Assembly (NCBI RefSeq): GCF_003955735.1
Contig: NZ_CP034464.1
Location: 2,542,001 to 2,606,000 of the forward strand
Length of the DNA stretch: 64,000 nucleotides
DNA from: Undibacterium parvum
Lineage (GTDB): Bacteria; Pseudomonadota; Gammaproteobacteria; Burkholderiales; Burkholderiaceae_D
Reading direction: 5' to 3'
Shown piece by piece: positions 34,049 to 43,036 of this stretch (its first letter is position 1; every line of letters starts with the position of its first letter). Position numbers and translations under genes: made by a program. The notes beneath the pieces were generated by a model that was not told the DNA's origin, searched no databases, and saw nothing but the letters and a program-made list of their open reading frames with translations.

Positions 34049-34729
34049 TCAGCTATTGAGCTTGAAGCTCAGCGGCACCACCACGCTGGCCGCGACGGCG
34101 ACGTCGCCAAGTCGTGCTGGCACAAAATGCCATTTGCGTACCGCTTCCAATGCCGCCTCATCGAGTCGCGGAAAACCGCAGCTTTGCTTGATCTCTACCT
34201 GCGCAGCGGTGCCGTGTGGCGTCACCTGCACCAGCAACAAGACCTTGCCAAATTCACCCTGACGGCGTGAAATCAGCGGATAGGCAGGTGCCGGATTATT
34301 CAGGTAAGCGGCATCAAAGCTGGCTTCAGTACGTTGCTCCGCTGGCTGTGCCGCTGCTGCCGCTGTGGCGGTTGGTATCGTGCTTGCTGGCGTAGTTCCA
34401 GAGGCGGTTGCTGCGATCAAGGCTGGCGCTGCCGGCATCGCTTGCTGCTCGCTGGCAGGCTGCAAAGGCAGGGCGATGGCAGCTTGATGCAAGGCAGGAG
34501 CAGTCGGTTTTGGCAAGTTTTCTGGCGCAACTACCTGGCTAGGGGCTGCAATCAGCACCGTCATAACACTCATCGGCAGGGGCATAGCCTGGTGGCTGAT
34601 CACACCACCAGCCTGTAAAGCCCACAGCAAAAAAGCCAGATGAGCACCGATTACCAGTGAAGATTTGAGCATGGACTTAGGCAGGGACAGATCGTCCCGC
34701 TCGGGCATGCTGAGATAAAGCTTATCCAT
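34049..34729 (-). CDS. tonB: TonB-family energy transducer
   Basis: A 226-residue protein. A short cytoplasmic start precedes one membrane helix (LVIGAHLAFLLWALQAG, about 28-45), a Pro/Ala-rich periplasmic spacer (residues 60-135), and a C-terminal TonB domain with NPAPAYPLISRRQGEFGKVLL, LLVQVTPHGTAAQVEI and SCGFPRLDEAALEAVRKWHFVPA. No exbB or exbD is present nearby, so it must use those encoded elsewhere. It is encoded just upstream of the receptor it probably energises and 158 bp downstream of the DUF2946 gene. Confidence 0.92.
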   Translation of the reverse strand: MDKLYLSMPERDDLSLPKSMLKSSLVIGAHLAFLLWALQAGGVISHQAMPLPMSVMTVLIAAPSQVVAPENLPKPTAPALHQAAIALPLQPASEQQAMPAAPALIAATASGTTPASTIPTATAAAAAQPAEQRTEASFDAAYLNNPAPAYPLISRRQGEFGKVLLLVQVTPHGTAAQVEIKQSCGFPRLDEAALEAVRKWHFVPARLGDVAVAASVVVPLSFKLNS

Positions 34730-34887
34730 ATGATTGCGCCTTGTCGCCTTAGCGTAGCGGCATCAGAGCCGTGAGCCAAGACTTTTCCTGTGACGACAGC
34801 CCCTGGCAGATCAGCTCAGCACTTAGGCTAGAGCAGATCGCACGCAGAGCGCTCTGCCCTTAACTATGGGCAGTATTGCAGGGAGTC

Positions 34888-35289
34888 TTAGGAAAACTGT
34901 GGCGGGCCACGCGGATTGGCCGTTACCCAGGAATACAGCAGGGACGGCGCTTGATAATACAGAGGCGGGAAGGCGTCATGGCCGGCAGCCACGGCGCAGC
35001 AAGGCAAGGCCGCAGGCGGTAAGGCAAAGTTGCCGGCGTGCGGCAGACAAAACGGACAGTGCTTGGCAGTATGCGTATCGATCTTGCCAGGCAGTTTTAA
35101 TGCGACACTAGTGCCTACTTTTTTAGCAGCAAGCCCGGCAATCGGCGTACTGCAAATCTCGGCCCAGGACGGCGCATTACCGTCCCGCGCTACCAAGGCA
35201 CTGGCAATGGAAGGCACAAGCGCATTCGCCAAGATCGCCAGACAGGCGATCCAGATCGTGATGAGCTTATTTTTCCAAAAACGTTTCAT
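34888..35289 (-). CDS. DUF2946 protein, possible copper-sensing upstream ORF (CruR-like)
   Basis: A 133-residue protein with a hydrophobic signal-like N-terminus (LITIWIACLAILANALVPS). The DUF2946 core follows: CSTPIAG and HCPFCLPHAGN, a Cys-x2-Cys with nearby histidines suited to copper(I). The C-terminus reads ANPRGPPQFS. From memory, DUF2946 ORFs such as Bordetella CruR lie upstream of copper TonB-receptor genes and act in cis: translation of the ORF senses copper and a Pro-rich end affects downstream expression. The same arrangement is seen here, ahead of tonB and the receptor. A TATAAT box lies only 7 nt before the ATG, so the transcript may be leaderless or nearly so. Confidence 0.82.
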   Translation of the reverse strand: MKRFWKNKLITIWIACLAILANALVPSIASALVARDGNAPSWAEICSTPIAGLAAKKVGTSVALKLPGKIDTHTAKHCPFCLPHAGNFALPPAALPCCAVAAGHDAFPPLYYQAPSLLYSWVTANPRGPPQFS

Positions 35290-35296
35290 AAGGCGA

Positions 35297-35302
35297 ATTA
35301 TA
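35297..35302 (-). promoter_or_regulatory. Consensus -10 box for the copper cluster
   Basis: On the minus strand a perfect TATAAT ends 7 nt before the DUF2946 start codon. No good -35 is seen at the normal distance, so an activator or extended promoter may help. If used, transcription would begin at or next to the ATG. Confidence 0.45.
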
Positions 35303-35420
35303 GCGCGAGCCAGGCGTTAAAGCCCAGCAGCAATGCGCCTGCGATTTGCGCGGGGTCAAGAATTATCAAGGTGATGGCAATATTTTTGCGCCCGCAGACG
35401 TTTCGTAAAATCTCAAAATA

Positions 35421-35525
35421 ACATAGGCCTGTGGCGCATATTCCATGCGGGTTTCCAGCCTGCATGGCCTGCAAGCCGCACCGCTGTTACGTCATAGCGA
35501 TGCGCTGGCGGCATGCCTAAAAATT
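35421..35525. repeat. Palindromic element copy 7, variant right half; left border of AT-rich islet
   Basis: The left arm GCGCATATTCCATGCGGG is normal. The right side reads CCGCACCGCTGTTACG followed by AGCGATGCGC instead of the usual arm. The same variant occurs at 36745-36852, with matching sequence beyond both ends (ACATAG-CCTG on the left, GGCATGCCT-AAA on the right). The two thus form a direct repeat of about 100 bp. The remaining part of the 35290-35697 gap holds AT-rich sequence without a recognised gene. Confidence 0.82.
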
Positions 35526-35697
35526 TCCTAAGCGCTGGTTGATCGCGACCTTAATTGTGGAACCCCGCTTGTCACAGAAGTAATTCCCGCGGGATTTCAC
35601 AATGTTTCTTTTAGAGAATGTTGACTAATAAATTTTCATATCAAATAACAATAATGAAAATTATTTATGTTTTAATAATGGGCGGATTCAATAAATA

Positions 35698-35856
35698 ATG
35701 AGCAGTCCATTTCGATTTTTTACACGGCGTCCAAATATGTTATTAATTTCCGATGGGCATAATGTTGGTGTAAGTGCGACATACCCGCTTCCTCATTCTA
35801 TAGTTTCGGCTACTGATTTTTTTAAAAAATTGGCGTATACATGCAAAAAATCTTAG
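35698..35856 (+). CDS. Small ORF of unknown function (52 residues)
   Basis: The ORF runs from an ATG at 35698 to a TAG at 35856. The product starts MSSPFRFFTRRPNMLLISDG, continues HNVGVSATYPLPHS and ends KKLAYTCKKS, a plausible folded small protein without membrane segments. Its end overlaps the next ORF by 16 bp in another frame, a common sign of translational coupling. A tiny ORF (MKIIYVLIMGGFNK) ends on its start codon (TAATG). AT-rich codons set it apart from the surrounding chromosome. No family is recognised. Confidence 0.45.
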   Translation: MSSPFRFFTRRPNMLLISDGHNVGVSATYPLPHSIVSATDFFKKLAYTCKKS

Positions 35857-36233
35857 TAAATTTTGTTTTTATTTTTTTCAATATTTTGGCTCTTCCTTCA
35901 AAAGCAAGCGAACAAGTCACGTGTGAAATGTTGGAGAGAAAAATTCTAAACAAGATCACCGAAGACGGCGGATATCTTATAGTCAATGGTATTTCTATTC
36001 TTGATCGGGAGACTCGCGATATATGGTTGTACGGTATGCCGGAAAACGTATTTTCTGAGCCGCCTCATGACAAAGTGATTGATCTTGGATTATTGCCAAA
36101 TGGAATGCATCAGAAAATCTTTATAAACTGTGCAAAAAATAATGCAATCGTACTCTTGCAAGGGGGCGTGGTCGATCAATACGTTTGGTTTGGACCGATT
36201 GCATACCAAACTTTTCAAACGAAAATTAACTGA
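35841..36233 (+). CDS. Secreted protein of unknown function
   Basis: A 130-residue protein with a 22-residue signal peptide (KILVNFVFIFFNILALPSKAS). The mature part contains two cysteines (VTCEMLERK and INCAKNN) that could form a disulfide, and blocks GGYLIVNGISILDRETRDIWLYG and NAIVLLQGGVVDQYVWFG. Codons are AT-rich. It overlaps the preceding small ORF and is followed after 56 bp by a membrane-protein ORF, so the three look like one transcription unit. The function is unknown; compact AT-rich secreted-plus-membrane pairs can be immunity or phage-derived genes, but nothing here proves that. Confidence 0.6.
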   Translation: MQKILVNFVFIFFNILALPSKASEQVTCEMLERKILNKITEDGGYLIVNGISILDRETRDIWLYGMPENVFSEPPHDKVIDLGLLPNGMHQKIFINCAKNNAIVLLQGGVVDQYVWFGPIAYQTFQTKIN

Positions 36234-36289
36234 ACTATGTCATCGCAAGCAAGTGATTCTTTTGCCGTCAGTTTGAAAATTGGAAAAGT

Positions 36290-36556
36290 ATGCATTTAAA
36301 AAAATTGAATCGACAACAGTACATAGGCTGGGCAATTACGAGTTTTACTTATGGAATCTCACTATTAATAGTCGCTTATATAAATCGCGACGATTTCGCC
36401 TTGGGGTCGGACGATACTATTTTTTCGCCGAGTAACTTTGCACTCATGGTGTTTGGTATATCGTGGCTGGTGGGGGTAATAGGCGCCAGGTTTTATATAC
36501 AAGACAAAGATCCTAACGATTTTTTTAGCCTGATCGGCATAAAAAAGCAGCGCTAG
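36290..36556 (+). CDS. Small two-helix membrane protein of unknown function
   Basis: An 88-residue protein. A basic start (HLKKLNRQQY) is followed by a hydrophobic helix (IGWAITSFTYGISLLIVAYI), a polar loop NRDDFALGSDDTIFSPSN, a second helix (FALMVFGISWLVGVIGARF) and a soluble tail ending GIKKQR. It is the third gene of the AT-rich islet. The ATG at 36290 has only a weak AAAAG before it. No family is recognised. Confidence 0.5.
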   Translation: MHLKKLNRQQYIGWAITSFTYGISLLIVAYINRDDFALGSDDTIFSPSNFALMVFGISWLVGVIGARFYIQDKDPNDFFSLIGIKKQR

Positions 36557-36640
36557 TTCTTTTATGAATTCGCAAAAAATATGAGTTATTCAATGAGCCA
36601 ATTTTAAGAAATACTCCTACGGGTTTGAATATTTTTTTCA

Positions 36641-36727
36641 GGTCTTCTTCTGGGCGCGGCATTTTATTTGGCTATGCACTTCATGACACCGCCAGGCATA
36701 AATCCAAATCAATTTTTTTGGCCTTAG
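36641..36727 (+). pseudogene. Possible remnant of a small membrane protein
   Basis: A frame without its own start codon, preceded by a stop at 36626, reads LLLGAAFYLAMHFMTPPG and ends NPNQFFWP before TAG at 36725. It looks like a hydrophobic C-terminal piece cut off from its beginning. It may be a decayed gene of the AT-rich islet or chance. Otherwise the 36557-36912 gap contains only palindromic element copy 8. Confidence 0.2.
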
Positions 36728-36744
36728 TCGCGTAAATTTAAAAT

Positions 36745-36852
36745 GACATAGTCCTGTTGCGCATATTCCATGCGGATTTTCAGCCTGCATGGCCTGCAAG
36801 CCGCATCGCTGTTACGTAAAAGCGATGCGCGCTGGTGGCATGCCTTAAAATT
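36745..36852. repeat. Palindromic element copy 8, variant right half; right border of AT-rich islet
   Basis: Same variant as 35421-35525 and same orientation: left arm GCGCATATTCCATGCGG, then CCGCATCGCTGTTACG and AGCGATGCGC, then GGTGGCATGCCTTAAAATTC. The two copies form direct repeats around about 1.2 kb of AT-rich sequence. It lies between convergent genes (islet and cysB). Confidence 0.85.
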
Positions 36853-36912
36853 CTCTGGTAGCGCGCAAACGGCTCGCTTATCGCACACACCGCTTTATCT
36901 TGAACAGCAATC

Positions 36913-37875
36913 TCAGCCTGCGGTTTTAGTTGTGCTTTCAGTGCTTGTTTCCAGTTCCGACAGCGCCTGACGGATTTGTTCTGTGCTCAGGGCAGGGGCG
37001 AATTTTTGGATGAATGCACGGCTATAGGCGCGCAAATAGGTGCCGCGCCTGACTGCCAGCCTGGTCACATTGGCGGCGAATAAATGGCTGGCCTGTAGCG
37101 TGGCCAAACCCTGCATGCGCTGGCTTTCTATCGCCATAGAGGCGACGATGCCGACCCCTAAACCTAAGGCCACATATTGTTGTATCACGTCAGAATCCAT
37201 GGCGGTGAGAACGATGTCGGTGCTCAAGCCAGCCTGACGGAAGGCGTCGTCAATATGTCCGCGACCGGTAAACCCGACATCATAGGTAATCAAAGGATAG
37301 TCAGATAAATCCTGCAGGCTCAGCGGGCCTGCTTTTTCTAGCAGCGGATGGCCCTCGGGTACCACGATCACATGATGCCATTCATAGCAGGGAAAGGACA
37401 CCAGATCCTTAAATTGCGACAAACCTTCGGTCGCGATGCCTATATCGGCCTTGCCGGACAAGACCCACTCGGCGATGTGTTCGGGCGCACTTTGCTGCAA
37501 GGCGATACGCACATTGGGAAAGGCCAGACGAAACTGTTGCACCACCTTGGGCAGCACATAGCGTGCCTGGGTATGGGTGGTGGCGATGGTCAGCGTGCCC
37601 CGGTTCTGGTCAGAGTATTCATCGCCAGCTTGCTTCAGATTTTCTGCTTCTAGCAATAGTCTTTCTATGATGTGCATGATGCCTTTGCCCGGCTCGGTCA
37701 GACCGGTCAGACGCTTACCGTTGCGCTCGAAGATATCGACGCCCAATTCTTCCTCGACTTCGCGGATCTGGCGGCTGACTCCGGGTTGCGAGGTGAACAG
37801 TACGTTGGCTACTTCGGTCAGATTAAACTGGCGGCGCGTGGCTTCCCGTATCGAGCGTAATTGTTGAAAGTTCAT
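36913..37875 (-). CDS. cysB: CysB-family LysR transcriptional regulator of sulfur assimilation
   Basis: A 320-residue LysR-type protein starting MNFQQLRSIREATRRQFNLTE, the standard CysB beginning, which fixes the start at 37875. The helix-turn-helix is NVLFTSQPGVSRQIREVEEEL. The ligand domain has TIATTHTQARYVLP (the Thr-rich inducer/sulfate pocket), GKADIGIATEG and ALGLGVGIVASMA. It probably activates sulfate uptake and reduction genes when O-acetylserine or N-acetylserine builds up. It is the last gene of the sulfate operon, 31 bp after cysA, an arrangement common in Burkholderiales. Confidence 0.95.
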   Translation of the reverse strand: MNFQQLRSIREATRRQFNLTEVANVLFTSQPGVSRQIREVEEELGVDIFERNGKRLTGLTEPGKGIMHIIERLLLEAENLKQAGDEYSDQNRGTLTIATTHTQARYVLPKVVQQFRLAFPNVRIALQQSAPEHIAEWVLSGKADIGIATEGLSQFKDLVSFPCYEWHHVIVVPEGHPLLEKAGPLSLQDLSDYPLITYDVGFTGRGHIDDAFRQAGLSTDIVLTAMDSDVIQQYVALGLGVGIVASMAIESQRMQGLATLQASHLFAANVTRLAVRRGTYLRAYSRAFIQKFAPALSTEQIRQALSELETSTESTTKTAG

Positions 37876-37906
37876 AGCATTCCGTATCGTTTTCTGATGG
37901 ACGAAT

Positions 37907-38971
37907 TTAAAGTTGATCGACAAATACGTGCAGGCGTTTCGGCGTGACCAGTAAGTTCTCACCCACTTTTAGCCCGAGCTGGGCAAAACGCTCGCTAGAG
38001 ATCAGCGCTTCGACCAGCGCACCGTTGTCATCGCGTACCAGTTCCAGTTGCGCCAGCGGACCGATGCTGTGGACCCGTCCCAAACGTACCGCCAAACCGT
38101 CGGCACCGGGCGTGTAGCGTGCCACGTCCAGTTCATGCGGTCTGACATAGCCAGTGCCAGTGGCGTCGCGGGTGTCTTGATGGCCGGGTGCGTCGAACGC
38201 CACGCCGCCGGCATCAAGCACGCCTTCATGCACGCGGCCATGGAATAAATTAACGTTGCCCAGAAAGCCGTACACGAAAGGCGTGGCAGGATGCTGGTAC
38301 ACCTGATCCGGCGCACCGATCTGCTCTACCCTGCCATGATTCATGACCACGATCTTGTCGGCCACTTCCAGCGCTTCTTCCTGATCGTGCGTGACAAAAA
38401 TACTGGTCACATGCAATTCGTCATGCAAGCGGCGTAACCAGCGGCGTAACTCTTTGCGAACCTTGGCATCGAGCGCGCCGAAGGGCTCGTCCAGCAGCAA
38501 CACGCGCGGCTCTACCGCTAGTGCCCGCGCTAGTGCGATACGCTGGCGCTGGCCGCCGGATAACTGCGGAGGATAGCGGTCAGCCAACCAATCGAGCTGT
38601 ACCAGTTCGAGTAATTGTGTGACCTTCTCTTTGATCTGTGCTTCGGACGGGCGCAAATGGCGCGGCTTGACGCGCAAGCCAAAGGCGATGTTTTCAAAAA
38701 TCGTCATGTGCTTGAATAAGGCGTAGTGCTGAAACACAAAACCGACCTGACGTTCGCGCACATGGGTAGCTGAGGCGTCTTCGCCATCAAGCAAGACCTG
38801 ACCGCTGTCGGCAAATTCCAGCCCGGCGATGATGCGCAACAGTGTAGTTTTACCGCAGCCGGATGGCCCCAGCAAGGCGGTCAGTTCGCCATCGGCAAAA
38901 TCGAGCGAGACATTGTCGAGCGCGGTAAAGTTGCCAAATTTTTTGTGTAATTGATGGACTGCGATGCTCAT
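37907..38971 (-). CDS. cysA: Sulfate/thiosulfate ABC transporter ATPase CysA
   Basis: A 354-residue ATPase. Walker [11 protein letters not shown]-loop FVFQHYALF, signature [16 protein letters not shown], Walker [13 protein letters not shown] and switch His in [13 protein letters not shown] are intact in the first 235 residues. The C-terminal regulatory domain ([26 protein letters not shown]) matches CysA. Its ATG overlaps the cysW stop (ATGA). It powers uptake through CysT-CysW with sulfate delivered by the periplasmic binding proteins encoded upstream. Confidence 0.96.
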   Translation of the reverse strand: MSIAVHQLHKKFGNFTALDNVSLDFADGELTALLGPSGCGKTTLLRIIAGLEFADSGQVLLDGEDASATHVRERQVGFVFQHYALFKHMTIFENIAFGLRVKPRHLRPSEAQIKEKVTQLLELVQLDWLADRYPPQLSGGQRQRIALARALAVEPRVLLLDEPFGALDAKVRKELRRWLRRLHDELHVTSIFVTHDQEEALEVADKIVVMNHGRVEQIGAPDQVYQHPATPFVYGFLGNVNLFHGRVHEGVLDAGGVAFDAPGHQDTRDATGTGYVRPHELDVARYTPGADGLAVRLGRVHSIGPLAQLELVRDDNGALVEALISSERFAQLGLKVGENLLVTPKRLHVFVDQL

Positions 38972-39891
38972 AATTTTTCTCCTGCGATGTCTTGGGAAAG
39001 CTGCTTAGACGTAGCTTCATGACGTGATTCATTGGTTTTCCATTCGACGATGGATTTGAGTACCAGGGTCAATAAGGCCAGGAGCGTCAGCAGCGAGGCG
39101 ACCGCAAAGGCGGCAGTGAAGTTGTACTCGTTATATAAAATTTCTACCTGCAAAGGCATGGTATTGGTCTCGCCGCGGATATGTCCGGACACCACCGAGA
39201 CCGCACCAAACTCACCCATGGCGCGCGCATTACACAAGATCACGCCATACAGCAGACCCCATTTAATGTTCGGTAAGGTCACATGCCAGAAGGTTTGCCA
39301 GCCGCTGGCACCGAGCACCAACGCGGCTTCTTCCTCTTCGCTGCCCTGCGCCTGCATCAGCGGTATCAGTTCTCTGGCAACAAACGGGAACGTGACAAAC
39401 ACCGTGGCCAGAACGATGCCGGGTACCGCAAACAGGATCTTGATATCGTGCTCACGCAGCCATTCGCCAAACCAGCCCTGCGCCCCAAACAGCAGCACAT
39501 AGATCAAACCTGAAATCACTGGCGAAACCGAAAACGGCAAATCGATCAGTGTCAGCAAGATGCTCTTGCCACGGAACTCAAACTTGGCAATGGTCCAGGC
39601 CGCAGCTACCCCAAACACCAGATTGAGTGGCACAGCAATGGCAGCCGTAATCAGGGTCAGGCGTATCGCCGACAAGGCGTCAGGCTCGATGATGGCTTGC
39701 AGATACAGCTGCCAGCCTTTCTTGAAAGCCTCGGCAAATACTGCCACCAGCGGCACAAACAAAAATAGCGTCAAAAATGCCAGTGCCGCCGTCACTAGAA
39801 TTACTCTGACCCAGAGCGGTTCTAGCGTGGCCGCCGGCGTGATGGGCGGCTCGATACGGCCCGGCTTGGCAGGTAAATTTTGCGTCGTCAT
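38968..39891 (-). CDS. cysW: Sulfate ABC transporter permease CysW
   Basis: A 307-residue permease with six membrane segments and a 25-residue cytoplasmic start. The EAA loop that contacts the ATPase is [55 protein letters not shown] is characteristic of CysW. The ATG at 39891 is preferred to a longer in-frame start because GGGAGAG precedes it and it overlaps the cysT stop by one base (TAATG). Confidence 0.95.
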   Translation of the reverse strand: MTTQNLPAKPGRIEPPITPAATLEPLWVRVILVTAALAFLTLFLFVPLVAVFAEAFKKGWQLYLQAIIEPDALSAIRLTLITAAIAVPLNLVFGVAAAWTIAKFEFRGKSILLTLIDLPFSVSPVISGLIYVLLFGAQGWFGEWLREHDIKILFAVPGIVLATVFVTFPFVARELIPLMQAQGSEEEEAALVLGASGWQTFWHVTLPNIKWGLLYGVILCNARAMGEFGAVSVVSGHIRGETNTMPLQVEILYNEYNFTAAFAVASLLTLLALLTLVLKSIVEWKTNESRHEATSKQLSQDIAGEKL

Positions 39892-40757
39892 TATTCTCTC
39901 CCTGCATTTTGCTTGCTGCGGGTCCAGGCTTGCAGAGCGTTGATGCTCAGAAGCAGGCAAAACGACAGCAGCAGCATAACCACCGCAATCGCGGTCGCTC
40001 CGGCGTAATCGTATTGTTCTAGTTTGGTAATCATGAATAGCGGGGTGATCTCGGACACCATAGGCATATTGCCGGCGATAAAAATCACCGAACCGTATTC
40101 ACCGGTGGCGCGCGCGAAGGCTAGTGCAAAACCGGTCATCAGGGCTGGCAGTATCGTCGGCAGGGTGACCCGTCGAAAAGTCTGCCAGTGGCTGGCACCT
40201 AAGCTAACGGCCGCTTCTTCCAGTTCTTTTTCGGCTTCTTCCAGCACCGGTTGCACGGTACGCACCACAAACGGCAAGCCGATAAAAATCAGCGCCACCA
40301 AAATACCTAGCGGGGTGTAGGCCACCTTGATACCCAGCGGTGCCAGTAACTGCCCGAGCCAGCCGTTCGGCGCATACAGTGTCGCCAGCGTAATACCGGC
40401 CACTGCGGTGGGTAGGGCGAACGGCAAATCGACCAGCGCATCAATCACGCGCTTACCGGGAAATTTATAGCGCACCAGTACCCAGGCCACGATGCCGCCA
40501 AACACCACATTGATCAGCGCGGCTAACAGCGAAGCGCCAAAGGTCAGCCGGTACGATGCCATCACCCGCTCCGAGGTGACGGTAGTCCAGAACGCCTCCC
40601 AAGTCATGCTGAAGGTTTTCAGAAACACCGCCGACAAGGGAATTAAGACGATCAGCCCCAGATAAAACAGGGTGAAGCCCAGCGACAGATGAAAGCCGGG
40701 GATCACGCGCCGCACTGGCCGTCTGCTTCCCGAACTCGGGTTAAAAAATGATGCCAT
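39891..40757 (-). CDS. cysT: Sulfate ABC transporter permease CysT (CysU)
   Basis: A 288-residue permease with six membrane segments. [28 protein letters not shown] is the typical CysT start, the EAA loop is [22 protein letters not shown], and [18 protein letters not shown] is family-specific. It pairs with CysW to form the transmembrane channel. It is separated from the EAL-like gene upstream by about 155 bp that hold a 13-bp palindrome (CTCGAATTTCGAG, 40885-40897) but no gene. Confidence 0.95.
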   Translation of the reverse strand: MASFFNPSSGSRRPVRRVIPGFHLSLGFTLFYLGLIVLIPLSAVFLKTFSMTWEAFWTTVTSERVMASYRLTFGASLLAALINVVFGGIVAWVLVRYKFPGKRVIDALVDLPFALPTAVAGITLATLYAPNGWLGQLLAPLGIKVAYTPLGILVALIFIGLPFVVRTVQPVLEEAEKELEEAAVSLGASHWQTFRRVTLPTILPALMTGFALAFARATGEYGSVIFIAGNMPMVSEITPLFMITKLEQYDYAGATAIAVVMLLLSFCLLLSINALQAWTRSKQNAGRE

Positions 40758-40912
40758 GCTCAGCCTTTATTACGTATGTAACTATGAATGGCGGATCATC
40801 GCAGGGTTTGCTTATATGGAAAACGAATTTTTTGGCATAGTGATAGATGAATTTCGTCTATAGCCTTCAATTCGCGCATTTTTTCTCGAATTTCGAGCTT
40901 ATTGCTCAAGCT

Positions 40913-41794
40913 TTATCCGCCGACCTGTGCCTCGCTAGTTGCTAGCAGCTGTTCATGGGCAAACGCATAGGCGCGTGCGTAGCGCTGCGGCCCCAGGCTG
41001 GCTTTGGGGCGATCAAATAGAAATCCCTGTACCTGATAGGGTTTGGCACTGCCCGACAAGGTATTTTGTAGTTGCGAAAATTCCCTCTCAGTCGCTATGC
41101 GCTTAAAGATGATGCGGCAGTCCTGCGCCTCGGCTTGCTCCAATAATTGTGATAAGCGGTGAGTATCAGTACCGGCTTGCTCGATATCGAGCTTGATGGA
41201 GGTGGGCCGTATGCGCGCCAGCACATCGAGCGCCTGCGCCAGATTGGCTGCATTGGCACCAACCCGAAAACCGTTGCGTTTGTAGTTTTCTGCCACGTGC
41301 GTTAGCACCCAGCGCTGGCTAGGCGTAATCAAGGGCAATTGCAACACTATAGACTGATGCGGCAGTTCCAGTGCATCAAGCACGCGCCGGAACGCCATTC
41401 CATGGTTGCCAGTAACAGCCGCCAGCAAACGGCTATGCACACTGAGATACAGATCTAGCTGTTGCGACTCGGGCTGGCGGAAAAAATTGATCGCATGCAG
41501 CAGGCGGCACAGCCTATCGAGGGCCACCGATTCATCATCGCTGGCAGCGTAGTCCAGTAGCTTCCAGACGTTCAGGCCGAGTTCGTCGGCCGAGTAGCTG
41601 CGGGCATAGGCTTCGTAGGCAATGATCTGGTTATCGTCGCCACTGCGTATCGCTTGAAATGCGCTGGTCAGCGAGGCATTGACGTAGCGGCCGCGAGCCC
41701 GCCCTTGTTCATCGAGCCAAAAATTGCTGGCGCCCTCAGTCTGAGTATGATGTTGCAGCTGATTTAAATAAGTTTGCAGAGCTTGGTGCTGCAT
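40913..41794 (-). CDS. Degenerate EAL-domain protein inside the sulfate operon
   Basis: A 293-residue soluble protein with the outline of an EAL phosphodiesterase. IIAYEAYARS stands where active enzymes have YEALxRW, SIKLDI where they have IKID, and YQVQGFLFDRP where they have xQGYxFxxP. Most metal and catalytic residues are replaced: His for the Asn in LYLSVHSRLL, QLPL for the EITE-type Glu, FRVGANAANL for the DDFGxG Asp pair, and no Glu in the IFKRIATERE segment. It is therefore almost certainly inactive and may bind cyclic di-GMP or a protein partner. It starts 6 bp after the sbp stop and precedes cysT, so it is expressed with sulfate uptake. A regulatory role there is inferred. Confidence 0.78.
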   Translation of the reverse strand: MQHQALQTYLNQLQHHTQTEGASNFWLDEQGRARGRYVNASLTSAFQAIRSGDDNQIIAYEAYARSYSADELGLNVWKLLDYAASDDESVALDRLCRLLHAINFFRQPESQQLDLYLSVHSRLLAAVTGNHGMAFRRVLDALELPHQSIVLQLPLITPSQRWVLTHVAENYKRNGFRVGANAANLAQALDVLARIRPTSIKLDIEQAGTDTHRLSQLLEQAEAQDCRIIFKRIATEREFSQLQNTLSGSAKPYQVQGFLFDRPKASLGPQRYARAYAFAHEQLLATSEAQVGG

Positions 41795-41800
41795 GATGTT

Positions 41801-42820
41801 TTACCTCTTGCCTGGTTGGTAAATCTGGTCAAACACGCCGCCATCGGCAAAGTGATCTTTTTGTGCCTTGGTCCAGCCGCCAAAGCTATCGTCTATGGTA
41901 AATAGCTTGAGCTTGGGGAATTGTGTCGCGTACTTTTTGGATGCCTTTTCGGTGGTCGGGCGGTAGTAGTTTTTCGCGATGATTTCCTGGCCCTCATCGG
42001 TGTACAAGAAATTCAAATAGGCCTCGGCCACTTTACGGGTGCCGCGCTTATCGACGACTTTGTCGACTAGCGCAATCGAAGGCTCGGCCAGAATGCTGCT
42101 CGACGGCACTACGATTTCCACCTTGTCGGGGCCTAACTCTTTGATCGCCAGTTGCGCTTCGTTCTCCCAGGCCAGCAAGACATCACCAATGCCGCGCTCG
42201 ACAAAGGTGGTGGTGGCACCGCGCGCACCAGAATCGAGTACCGGCACGTTCTTATACAGTTTAGAGAGAAATTCTCTGGCACTCGCTTCGCTGCCGCCTG
42301 GCTGTTTTAAGGCATAACCCCAGGCCGCCAGATGATTCCAGCGCGCACCGCCTGAAGTTTTCGGGTTAGGGGTAATCACGGCCAGGCCAGGTTTGACGAT
42401 GTCGTTCCAATCCTTGATCGCTTTAGGATTACCTTTGCGCACCAGAAAAACGATGGTGGACGAATACGGCGAGGCATTGTGCGGCAAGCGTTTTTGCCAT
42501 CCCTTGTCTAACAAGCCATGGCCGGCGATTGCATCGGTATCGTAGGCCAGAGCCAGCGTCACCACATCGGCATCGAGACCGTCAATCACCGCTCGCGCCT
42601 GTTTGCCAGAGCCGCCGTGCGATTGCCGGATCTTGAGCGTGTCGCCGGATTTGGCTTTCCATTGTTTGGCAAAAGCCTCATTCACGTCTTGATACAGCTC
42701 GCGGGTCGGGTCATACGAGACATTGAGCAGGCTGATGTCGGCGGCATAGGCGATAGGGTTCAGCAGCGCTATGGTGGCGACCGTACCAGAAATTACCGCG
42801 GTAAATTTTTTGAGATCCAT
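41801..42820 (-). CDS. sbp: Periplasmic sulfate-binding protein
   Basis: A 339-residue secreted protein with a signal peptide ending [56 protein letters not shown] and [10 protein letters not shown] are the conserved sulfate-contacting and core blocks of Sbp/CysP. It hands sulfate to CysTWA. It is followed after 6 bp by the EAL-like gene. A second, related binding protein is encoded just upstream. Confidence 0.94.
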   Translation of the reverse strand: MDLKKFTAVISGTVATIALLNPIAYAADISLLNVSYDPTRELYQDVNEAFAKQWKAKSGDTLKIRQSHGGSGKQARAVIDGLDADVVTLALAYDTDAIAGHGLLDKGWQKRLPHNASPYSSTIVFLVRKGNPKAIKDWNDIVKPGLAVITPNPKTSGGARWNHLAAWGYALKQPGGSEASAREFLSKLYKNVPVLDSGARGATTTFVERGIGDVLLAWENEAQLAIKELGPDKVEIVVPSSSILAEPSIALVDKVVDKRGTRKVAEAYLNFLYTDEGQEIIAKNYYRPTTEKASKKYATQFPKLKLFTIDDSFGGWTKAQKDHFADGGVFDQIYQPGKR

Positions 42821-42965
42821 CTGTAATCCTTGAGTGAAAATTCAGTAAAAAAGCTAAATAACAGGAAGACAGAATAAGTCGCAGGCAAAAAAAACAGAAG
42901 GTATCATTTCAGGATTGGATATGTGTTTTTCTTCTATACGCGCTAGCCTTAAGAAAGATTGAGGC

Positions 42966-42996
42966 AAAAAAAAGCCCCCGGAAAAATCCGGAGGCT
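42966..42996 (-). terminator. Rho-independent terminator between the two sulfate-binding protein genes
   Basis: On the minus strand, AGCCTCCGG (42996-42988) pairs with CCGGGGGCT (42981-42973) with one mismatch around a 6-nt loop, then a run of U (42973-42966). It ends the transcript of the upstream binding-protein gene, separating it from the main operon. Confidence 0.88.
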
Positions 42997-43036
42997 TAGC
43001 CTATTGATGCAGCAAAGTAAGCGCTGAATTTAGCCC

